Shown here: positions 1 to 5,430 of the stretch, piece after piece
How positions within the stretch are numbered: the stretch's first letter is position 1
How the letters are laid out: the number at the start of each line of letters is the position of its first letter
Assembly: GCA_946631535.1 (NCBI GenBank)
Contig: CAMPAF010000119.1
Location: 1-8,603, forward strand
Direction of reading: 5' to 3'
Source of the DNA: an uncultured Verrucomicrobiota bacterium
Lineage (GTDB): Bacteria; Verrucomicrobiota; Kiritimatiellia; RFP12; UBA1067
Length of the DNA: 8,603 nt
Position numbers and translations under genes: made by a program
Notes under the pieces: model-generated
The model's input: only the letters and a program-made list of their open reading frames with translations
What the model was told of the DNA's origin: nothing
Database searches by the model: none

Positions 1-724
1 GCGTGATGATGCCCTCCGTGCCGAGGCGCGGCCCCTGGTAGAGCCACGCCTTCGCGCCCCAGCCGCTGAACACGGTGTGGATGACGGGCTTGGCGGCGAC
101 AAGCTGCGCCATCCGCGCGTTCACCTTGCCGCCGGGCGACTCCTCCTTCACGTAGCCGTAGACGTCCGGGAACTCCTTCGCGAGCTTGATGAGGAGCTCC
201 ACTTCGGGCTGCGGACTCTTCCCGTTGTACGTCTGGATGATGACCGGACACTTCGCGATCGCCCCGAGAGCGCGATAGTGCGCGGCGATGTCGTCCTGCG
301 TCTTGGCGTCGTCCGGAGGACGCGCCAGGATCGCCATCTTGATGCCGTACTTCTCCATCAGTCCGTTCACGGTCTTCACGCGCGCAAGAGCGCGCTTGCT
401 CGTCGTGCCGGGACAGATCGCCGAGAGGCGCGCCTTGAAGCCGGGCTTCGCCGCCCGCGCGGCGAGCGCGTCAAGCCCCTTCTCGTACTCGCCCTCCTTC
501 ACGAGGTCGACCACCTCGACCGCCGTCGGCCACAGTATCCCCGCGACCCCGCAGGAATCCACGAACTCCGCCTCCTTCACGAGCGTCGGCACGTCAAGTG
601 CGCCGTCCGCCGTCCAGGGCGTGCACAAAAGCGGGAAAGGCCCTCGCATCGCCGGATCGCCGCCCGCAAGCAGCAGCCCACCCGCAAGGGCAAGCGAGAT
701 TGACAAGATGTTTTTCTTTTTCAT
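1..724 (-). CDS. Exported DHDPS/N-acetylneuraminate lyase family aldolase, 3' end outside window
   Basis: An open frame reads leftward from ATG at 724 and runs off the window after 241 codons. Residues 1-22 look like a Sec signal peptide (MKKKN, then a hydrophobic run ending LLLAGG) with no lipobox Cys. The rest matches the class I aldolase (beta/alpha)8 family of dihydrodipicolinate synthase and NAL: GPFPLLCTPW (28-37), the strand-2 loop WPTAVE (65-70), Tyr166 in QTYNG, and the Schiff-base Lys193 in YVKEES. The Tyr-Lys spacing is 27, close to the 28 of DapA. Such enzymes condense or cleave pyruvate with an aldehyde. The usual GTTGE pyruvate-binding motif is altered here (PTAVE), so the substrate may differ. 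Family length is about 290-300 residues, so roughly 60-80 are missing. AAGGA lies 6 nt before the ATG. It follows the oxidoreductase gene on the same strand after a 192-bp repeat-rich gap. Family call good; reaction unknown. Confidence 0.85.
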   Translation of the reverse strand, partial: MKKKNILSISLALAGGLLLAGGDPAMRGPFPLLCTPWTADGALDVPTLVKEAEFVDSCGVAGILWPTAVEVVDLVKEGEYEKGLDALAARAAKPGFKARLSAICPGTTSKRALARVKTVNGLMEKYGIKMAILARPPDDAKTQDDIAAHYRALGAIAKCPVIIQTYNGKSPQPEVELLIKLAKEFPDVYGYVKEESPGGKVNARMAQLVAAKPVIHTVFSGWGAKAWLYQGPRLGTEGIIT

Positions 725-765
725 TGGCATTCCTTTTTCAAGGGGAGAACATTTTTTGGGGGGAC

Positions 766-814
766 ATTCGACGTTCGGCATCCGACATCCGGTACGACAA
801 TTCGACGATCCGAC
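766..814. repeat. Degenerate 7-bp tandem repeat (consensus about RTYCGRC)
   Basis: Successive heptamers read ATTCGAC (766), GTTCGGC (773), ATCCGAC (780), ATCCGGT (787), a 6-nt irregular unit ACGACA (794), ATTCGAC (800), then a G and ATCCGAC (808). It lies between the oxidoreductase and aldolase genes. The units are diverged, which suggests an old array. Function is not evident. Confidence 0.6.
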
Positions 815-836
815 TAACTTTTCAACTCTTTGCCCC

Positions 837-916
837 TTTTAACCCTTTAACCATTTAACCTTTTAACCATTTAACCTTTTAACCTTTTAACCTTTTAACC
901 CTTTAACCTTTTAACC
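837..916. repeat. Perfectly phased 8-bp tandem repeat, ten copies of NTTTAACC
   Basis: Ten consecutive octamers run from 837 to 916. Only the first base varies, in the order T, C, A, T, A, T, T, T, C, T; the other seven bases (TTTAACC) are identical in every copy. The array ends one base before the TAA stop (917-919) of the minus-strand oxidoreductase gene, so in that transcript the 3' untranslated region begins with (GGUUAAAN)10. The preceding bases 813-836 (CTAAC, TTTTCAAC, CTCTTTGCCCC pieces) look like decayed units. It forms no obvious hairpin. It could be a replication-slippage array, a protein-binding array or an mRNA element; the sequence does not decide. Confidence 0.95.
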
Positions 917-2074
917 TTACAGGTTGCACGCCCTGAGCGACACGTCGTGCACGAGCAGGTCGTGGTCGTAGAGCCACTGCGGGTTCGGCTTCTCGCCGCG
1001 GATGATCTCCGCGAGCTCCTTCAGCTGGTCGCGGTAGCGGTCCTCCATGATGCCGAAGTCCAGCTCGTTGAGACCCTTCTTGTAGGGCGGCTTGTCCTTC
1101 TTCAGGTAGAGGCGCGCGATGATGCGCGGATCGACGGCCTTCTTCGCCTTGCCGCCCTCCTCGCCCGTGTCGTGCTTCACCTTGCGGAAGTCCTCGATCG
1201 GCTCGATCTCGATCGTGCCGTCCGAGCCGTCGATGCGCAGGTGGCGGCGCGACTGCGTGCCCTTGGAGCAGACGGTCACGGTGCAGGTGGTGCGCGGCCA
1301 CTTCATGAGCGTGAAGGTGTGGCTGGGCGTTCCCTCCGGGTCGCCGGGCGCGGGCATCTCCCAGGTCTTCACGTAGTCCGGCGCCACCTCGTTCATGAGC
1401 GGCAGCACGTACTCAATGATGTGGCAGGTGAGCAGGTAGGCCGTGCCCGCCGGATAGGTGCCGCAGTATTCGGGATACTTCTTGCCGCCGTAGGAGTGGT
1501 TGAGGTCGGCGTCGATGGAGAACACCTCGCCGATCACGCCGTCGTGCGCGGCCTTGCACGCGAACTGGATCGCGCCGTTCACGCGGAACATGTAGCCGGT
1601 CTGGAGCGGGATGTTACGCGCGCGGCAGACGTCCGAGACGTACTTGAAGCCGTCCTTCGTGAAGCCGAGGGGCTTGTCCATGTGCATCGGGATGCCGGCC
1701 TCGGCGCACTGCTTCGCCACGTCCACGAGCTCTTGGTTCGAGACCTCGATCACCACGAGGTCGGGCTTCACCTCGTTCAGCACCTGCTCGGGCGTGTACT
1801 TCGGGTACTTCTCGTAGTGCTTGAGGTTCGGCTCGGCCATGCGCATCACCTTCGAGGCGGAGTTGTCCACCACGCCCACGATCTCGTAGAGGTCCGGCAG
1901 CTGACGGAGCCCGTCGAACTTGCCCTTCGCGTGGTTGTGCGTGACGCCCCACAACACCACCCGCACCTTGCGCTTGCCAATGGGCTTCCACTCCGGGCCC
2001 GTTGCCGCGGGATCCACGCCCACGCACCCCGCCAGCGCCATCGCCGCCAGCAATCCTGCCATGATGCTCTTCAT
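917..2074 (-). CDS. Lipoprotein Gfo/Idh/MocA-family oxidoreductase
   Basis: A 385-residue NAD(P)-dependent sugar or polyol oxidoreductase-like protein. Residues 1-17 form a lipoprotein signal with lipobox LAGC (Cys17). The Rossmann fold begins VRVVLWGVTHNH (38-48), a variant of the usual GxGxxG loop, and the second strand ends VGVVD (66-70). MDKP (132-135) replaces the family's EKP with Lys134 kept. GYMFRVN (160-166) and CHIIEY (217-222, His218) match the catalytic-domain positions; IRGEKPNPQ (358-366) is a typical C-terminal motif. ATG 2074 is chosen over a TTG at 2107 because the signal peptide starts there and AAAGGA lies 9 nt upstream. It sits 29 bp after the amidotransferase-like gene, so the two are probably co-transcribed. 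A Sec-type lipoprotein signal on a cofactor enzyme is unusual, since known exported members (for example Zymomonas GFOR) use Tat. Substrate unknown. Confidence 0.9.
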   Translation of the reverse strand: MKSIMAGLLAAMALAGCVGVDPAATGPEWKPIGKRKVRVVLWGVTHNHAKGKFDGLRQLPDLYEIVGVVDNSASKVMRMAEPNLKHYEKYPKYTPEQVLNEVKPDLVVIEVSNQELVDVAKQCAEAGIPMHMDKPLGFTKDGFKYVSDVCRARNIPLQTGYMFRVNGAIQFACKAAHDGVIGEVFSIDADLNHSYGGKKYPEYCGTYPAGTAYLLTCHIIEYVLPLMNEVAPDYVKTWEMPAPGDPEGTPSHTFTLMKWPRTTCTVTVCSKGTQSRRHLRIDGSDGTIEIEPIEDFRKVKHDTGEEGGKAKKAVDPRIIARLYLKKDKPPYKKGLNELDFGIMEDRYRDQLKELAEIIRGEKPNPQWLYDHDLLVHDVSLRACNL

Positions 2075-2083
2075 GTCTCTTTT

Positions 2084-2089
2084 TCCTTT
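2084..2089 (-). promoter_or_regulatory. Ribosome binding site AAAGGA that fixes the oxidoreductase start
   Basis: On the minus strand AAAGGA lies 9 nt before ATG 2074. The alternative TTG at 2107 would overlap the stop of the upstream gene (TTGA) and place 11 charged residues before the lipoprotein signal, so 2074 is preferred. Confidence 0.7.
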
Positions 2090-2103
2090 CAACCGTTCCT
2101 CTA

Positions 2104-3177
2104 TCAAAGTTCGGAAGCCGCATGGACGATCCGGTATCCGTCAGCGGCGAACTTCTCGATGAGCGGACGCGCCGCGCGCCACATGCCCTTCTGCTGCCCG
2201 CCCGGGATGAGCAGCGCGTCGGCATGGTCGAGCGCACCTTCGGCGATCTGCTCACCGGAGACATACGTCACGTCCACGTCCGGGCGCGCCGCGAGCGCCA
2301 GCACTTCTTCGACCGTCTTGCGCGTGTCGCCCGTCCGGTCGATCTCGCCCGCATAGCAGGCCACCCGCAGGGGACGGGCCGTCTTCTTCGGGTACGTGAA
2401 CGTGACGGGCCGCCCCGCAAGCGGCTTGAATCCCGCCCCCAGCACGTCGTGCGTGGAGGGGTAGTATTCGGGATGCATCACGGTCACGAGCACCTTGCCC
2501 TTGCCGTAGCGCCCGTAGATCATGGCGGGCATGCCGTACATCGGCGTGACCGACTTGCCCTTCTGCATCACGTGGCTGTCGAACGTGGCGAGCACCTCGT
2601 ACTCCGAGTCCGGCACCGGATCGCCCTTCGCAGGCAACGGGCCGTCGTGGTAGCGGAAGTAGCGCGTGCCCGCCGGCACGCCCAGCAGCTCCTCCGCGCG
2701 CGCATTCAGCTTCACCGCCCCCGAGAACCCGCCGCGCACCGGATTCTTCTCGCGCGTGTAGGGAATGAGGCGGAGCCGCTTCGGGTCGTTGAGCGCGAGC
2801 GCGATGCCCGCGCACACGCCGTAGTATTTCCCGCCCTCGCGGATGTACTTCCGGATCTTCTCGAACCCTTCCTCGCCCAACTGGGTGTACCGGTCGTACC
2901 CGCTACCACCGGGCATCACAAGTACGTCGAAATCCTTGAGCTTCCCGGCCTGCACGTCCGCCGCGTTGATGAACGTGCACGCCACGTCGGGCGACGATTT
3001 CAGCAGCTCGGCCCAGAGGATCACGCCCCCGCCCTTGCAACCGACGTCGAGGTAGAGCGCCACCTTGATCTTGGGAATGTACCATGCATCGGGCGGCGGA
3101 CCCGCCACGGGCTTTACCGATTGGCAGCCGGTCAATGCGACCGCCGCCACGAGCAATCCTGCAATTGTTTTTTTCAT
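2104..3177 (-). CDS. Lipoprotein with BPL_N / class I glutamine amidotransferase-like fold
   Basis: 357 residues. The N-terminus MKKTIAGLLVAAVALTGC is a lipoprotein signal with lipobox LTGC (Cys18). Residues 36-240 resemble the BPL_N branch (N-terminal domain of biotin-protein ligase) of the class I amidotransferase superfamily: VMPGGSG (87-93), the nucleophile elbow YGVCAGIA (119-126, Cys122) and HPE (235-237), which could complete a Cys-His-Glu triad. Residues 269-357 begin what looks like a second flavodoxin-like unit (LRVACYAG, then LLIPGG at 322-327) but stop at YRIVHAASEL, about where a second Cys elbow would be expected. ATG 3177 is chosen because the signal peptide starts there; the next in-frame start (3222) lies inside the promoter. 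No Shine-Dalgarno is visible. It heads the minus-strand cluster. The domain call rests on motifs; activity is unknown, and ThuA or DJ-1-like alternatives are possible. Confidence 0.8.
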   Translation of the reverse strand: MKKTIAGLLVAAVALTGCQSVKPVAGPPPDAWYIPKIKVALYLDVGCKGGGVILWAELLKSSPDVACTFINAADVQAGKLKDFDVLVMPGGSGYDRYTQLGEEGFEKIRKYIREGGKYYGVCAGIALALNDPKRLRLIPYTREKNPVRGGFSGAVKLNARAEELLGVPAGTRYFRYHDGPLPAKGDPVPDSEYEVLATFDSHVMQKGKSVTPMYGMPAMIYGRYGKGKVLVTVMHPEYYPSTHDVLGAGFKPLAGRPVTFTYPKKTARPLRVACYAGEIDRTGDTRKTVEEVLALAARPDVDVTYVSGEQIAEGALDHADALLIPGGQQKGMWRAARPLIEKFAADGYRIVHAASEL

Positions 3178-3186
3178 AGCAAAACT

Positions 3187-3210
3187 GTCGCGTATTGTAC
3201 CATACGTGAC
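3187..3210. promoter_or_regulatory. 24-bp imperfect palindrome over the -10 box, candidate operator
   Basis: The left half GTCGCGTATTGT (3187-3198) and the right half ACCATACGTGAC (3199-3210) are reverse complements at 10 of 12 positions around a central GTAC. The palindrome covers the -10 box of the leftward promoter and the expected start of transcription. That is a classic position for a dimeric repressor. No regulator gene lies in the window and I do not recognise the motif as that of a named family. Confidence 0.6.
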
Positions 3211-3222
3211 TCCCATGCGCAA
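3194..3222 (-). promoter_or_regulatory. Sigma-70-type promoter for the leftward cluster
   Basis: On the minus strand, TACAAT (3194-3199, 5 of 6 matches to TATAAT) follows a weak -35 TTGCGC (3217-3222) with a 17-bp spacer. Transcription would start near 3187, leaving a leader of only about 10 nt without a Shine-Dalgarno before ATG 3177. Confidence 0.6.
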
Positions 3223-3236
3223 GAGCCATGCCTACT

Positions 3237-3323
3237 CGCAAAATCTGGCGAATAGCCCTGGACATTCCTTGTTAATTCGCCAATTAGGCATTTTATTTGC
3301 AACCCTTGACGGGCGCAAAATCT
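3237..3323 (+). repeat. 10-bp direct repeat CGCAAAATCT, two copies in the divergent region
   Basis: CGCAAAATCT occurs at 3237-3246 and at 3314-3323, 77 bp apart. The second copy lies in the spacer of the rightward promoter. A related string CGCAAACAATC lies upstream of the 8347 gene (8420-8430). It could be a regulator half-site or chance. Confidence 0.5.
3246..3282. repeat. 8-bp inverted repeat TGGCGAAT / ATTCGCCA
   Basis: TGGCGAAT (3246-3253) and ATTCGCCA (3275-3282) are perfect reverse complements, with arm centres 29 bp apart. The right arm overlaps a smaller palindrome, TAATT (3273-3277), CGCC, AATTA (3282-3286). Both lie upstream of the rightward promoter and could be an activator or repressor site. 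The widely spaced arms would not make a stable hairpin. Confidence 0.5.
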
Positions 3324-3333
3324 CTGCTAAACT
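3306..3333 (+). promoter_or_regulatory. Sigma-70-type promoter for the Asp-box gene
   Basis: TTGACG (3306-3311, 5 of 6 to TTGACA), a 16-bp spacer, and TAAACT (3328-3333, 4 of 6 to TATAAT). Transcription would start near 3340, about 20 nt before ATG 3361, leaving room for the AAAGGA ribosome site at 3345-3350. Confidence 0.65.
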
Positions 3334-3360
3334 ACTTGCCGGGCAAAGGAAACAGGAATC

Positions 3361-4446
3361 ATGAAAAACTTCTTTCTAGCTGCGATTTGCCTTTTGACGG
3401 CAACGGCAATGGGCGATGGCGTACGGACATCAGCAACCGGAGACTATCGGCTGCCGCTGAAAGCCCATGTCATCTCCGCCGTTCCGGGCTACAATTCCTG
3501 GCCGATGATCCAGGCGGCTGGAAGCAAGCTCTTCTGCTCGTACAGCCGAGACAACGCGCGTCCCAAGGACGGACACACGATCAATCCCGGCAGCCGCGAT
3601 TCCTACCTGCGCGCCTCCCTGGACGGCGGCCTCACCTGGTCTGACGAGATTACCGTAGCCGACGACCCGAAGATCGGCGAGGTCAACGAGGGCATCGGCC
3701 TCGACGAGACGGGGGCCGCCATCCTCTGGGTGAGGTGCTGGGGCAAGGACCGCAGGCACGAACTGTACCGCACGACAGACGGCAGGGCCATCGAGAAGAT
3801 CGCCACCATCCGCCCCGACCCGTTCCCCATGCAGATCATGGATCCCGTGCGAGTGGAAGGTCTCGGCCTCGTCTCGCCGTGGTTCGCCGGCAACTACCGC
3901 AAGGGAGGTGCGAACAGCTGGGGTCTGCTAGTCAGCACGGACAACGGACGCACCTGGTCGCAGCGTATCATAGAGAAGGACCTTTCGGTCAAGGAATGGG
4001 TGACGGAACCGTCGCTCGTCGACCTGGGCGGCGGCAGGCTGCTGATCGTCGGCCGCTGCGAGCAGGGACTCGGCACCCAGTTCCAGGTGACGAGTGTCGA
4101 CGGCGGGAAAACGTGGAAGAAGTTCCGCACAAACATCGGCGACGTGCGCGAGTCGACGCCGAGCCTCGTGTACGACGCGAAGTCGGCCCTTGTGGCTAAC
4201 TACTACTATCACCGCGGCGCCAAGAAGCTCAAGAGACGCGTCGCAAACGCCGACTTCATCTTCGGCCATCCCGACAGCTGGCCTGAACCGGAGGTCCTTG
4301 ACGAGGGCTTCGAGCCTCGCGCGCATGACGCAGGCAACGTCAAGGCGACACGCCTCGGCGATACGGACTGCTGTGCCTGGTATACGGGAACGCAGTCGAA
4401 CTCGACGGTCGTCGTCACCGTCGTCCCGAAGCCGACGGTCCGATAG
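3361..4446 (+). CDS. Exported Asp-box (BNR) beta-propeller protein, sialidase-like
   Basis: 361 residues, the only plus-strand gene. Residues 1-18 are a Sec signal peptide (MKNFFLAAICLLTATAMG). Three perfect Asp boxes SxDxGxTW lie at 86-93, 192-199 and 245-252, and a degenerate one (TTDGRA) at 138-143, as in six-bladed sialidase propellers. EPSLVDLGGGRLLIVGR (216-232) and the C-terminal YTGTQSNSTVVVTVVP match the sialidase/BNR repeat superfamily. The FRIP motif supplying the first Arg of the GH33 triad is not in its expected place: the aligned stretch reads GYNSWPMI (43-50), and the YRLP at 29-32 is too early. So it may not be a true sialidase; another glycan hydrolase or binding role is possible. 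ATG 3361 has AAAGGA 10 nt upstream, and CAGGA closer. Its stop is 5 bp from the stop of the converging phosphoesterase gene. Confidence 0.85.
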   Translation: MKNFFLAAICLLTATAMGDGVRTSATGDYRLPLKAHVISAVPGYNSWPMIQAAGSKLFCSYSRDNARPKDGHTINPGSRDSYLRASLDGGLTWSDEITVADDPKIGEVNEGIGLDETGAAILWVRCWGKDRRHELYRTTDGRAIEKIATIRPDPFPMQIMDPVRVEGLGLVSPWFAGNYRKGGANSWGLLVSTDNGRTWSQRIIEKDLSVKEWVTEPSLVDLGGGRLLIVGRCEQGLGTQFQVTSVDGGKTWKKFRTNIGDVRESTPSLVYDAKSALVANYYYHRGAKKLKRRVANADFIFGHPDSWPEPEVLDEGFEPRAHDAGNVKATRLGDTDCCAWYTGTQSNSTVVVTVVPKPTVR

Positions 4447-4451
4447 CCGGC

Positions 4452-5420
4452 CTACACGAAGCGAAAGGCGTAGGCGTCGCCCTTGAAGGTGGCGCTGCAG
4501 ACGTACTGCACGGCCGTGGCGGAGAACCGTTCCTTGAAGAAGTGGTGGAGGTGTCCGCAGAGGATCGCCTTCAGCAGCTTCTGCTCCTTCAGCCAGGCGA
4601 TGAAGTCGGCCGTCGGCTTGTCGGTCTTCTGCTGGACGGACCGATACCGCCATTCCTCGCCTTGCGGATACGTCTTGCCTGCCTCGTAGGTGGAGGTGCA
4701 GGAGAGCGGCGCGCCAGTCACGTATGCGCACTTGTTCTTCGTCGCCTTCATCACGTACTCGTAGATCTTCGGACCGTAGAACGGCACATGGCACAGGAGG
4801 ACGATCGGGAGCCCCTTCTCCACCTCCTTCGCGAAGAGCGCGTGCTGCGCCTCGGTGACGTTGTAGTACACGTCGTCGATCGCGACGAAGTTCACGCCGT
4901 TCACGACGCGCGACGTGAAGGTAAGGTCGTTCGGGTACGCATCCTGCACGCGGTCGTACGTGCCGCGCTTGTAGGCGTCGTCCTCCTTCGCCTCGCCGAC
5001 GTACCTGCTGAACTCGTGGTTGCCCGACGAGACGAACCAGTCGCCGGCTGCGAAATGGACGGCGGCGAAGTCCAGGTTCGCCGCGCTCACGAAGTCGATG
5101 AGGTCGCCAGTGTGCAGCAACATGTCGCCGCGCCCCTTCGCGAGGTTGATCGCCTCGTCGAGGTAATGCTCGCCCCACGGCGCGAAGCGTCGCCCCGCGG
5201 CCAGCTTCATCTTGCGCTCGTCGTCGCGGTTGTCCACGCGGACGATGTGGGTGTCCGACACGTGGATCGCCCCGAACGGCTTCGAGGCGCCCACCGGAAT
5301 CTCGATCGTCTCCAGATGCAGCGGCGGCAGAGGCGCGCGCTTGGCGGCAAGAGCGGGCAGCTCCGCGGCCAGCACGGCCCCCGCTCCCAGCGACAGGAAT
5401 TCCCGGCGATTGACCTTCAT
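4452..5420 (-). CDS. Tat-exported calcineurin-like metallophosphoesterase
   Basis: 322 residues. The N-terminus NRREFLSLGAGAVLAA (4-19) is a twin-arginine signal, ending near LPALAA (21-26). The full metallophosphoesterase motif set is present in order: DTH (56-58), GDLID (105-109), GNHE (133-136), CHVPF (210-214) and GHLHH (289-293). These ligate two metal ions for phosphoester hydrolysis. The Tat route suggests folding, with metal loading, before export to the periplasm. It starts 10 bp after the dehydrogenase stop, and its ribosome site GAGGGA (5427-5432) overlaps that stop codon, so the two are probably translationally coupled. Substrate cannot be told; members hydrolyse nucleotides, phosphosugars, phosphodiesters or protein phosphates. 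No terminator is visible at its 3' end. Confidence 0.92.
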   Translation of the reverse strand: MKVNRREFLSLGAGAVLAAELPALAAKRAPLPPLHLETIEIPVGASKPFGAIHVSDTHIVRVDNRDDERKMKLAAGRRFAPWGEHYLDEAINLAKGRGDMLLHTGDLIDFVSAANLDFAAVHFAAGDWFVSSGNHEFSRYVGEAKEDDAYKRGTYDRVQDAYPNDLTFTSRVVNGVNFVAIDDVYYNVTEAQHALFAKEVEKGLPIVLLCHVPFYGPKIYEYVMKATKNKCAYVTGAPLSCTSTYEAGKTYPQGEEWRYRSVQQKTDKPTADFIAWLKEQKLLKAILCGHLHHFFKERFSATAVQYVCSATFKGDAYAFRFV

Positions 5421-5430
5421 GCGTCTTCCC

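Noticed and set aside
837..916. Octamer array as a CRISPR array or telomere-like end
   Set aside because: There are no spacers, the unit is 8 bp, and it lies between two genes on the same strand rather than at a sequence end.
917..2107. TTG start at 2107 for the oxidoreductase
   Set aside because: It would put MIEERLKGKRD before the lipoprotein signal and lacks a better ribosome site than the ATG at 2074.
947..2356. Long plus-strand open frame opposite the oxidoreductase gene
   Set aside because: Composition is dominated by Val, Leu, Arg, His, Asp with no domain; it is the antisense shadow of a GC-rich gene whose own strand shows clear family motifs.
2122..3255. Long plus-strand open frame opposite the amidotransferase-like gene
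   Set aside because: Arg/His/Val-rich, no motif, antisense to a gene with lipobox and Cys-elbow motifs.
3928..5178. Minus-strand open frame spanning the 3' ends of two convergent genes
   Set aside because: Arg-rich, out of frame with the phosphoesterase and antisense to the Asp-box gene; no motifs.
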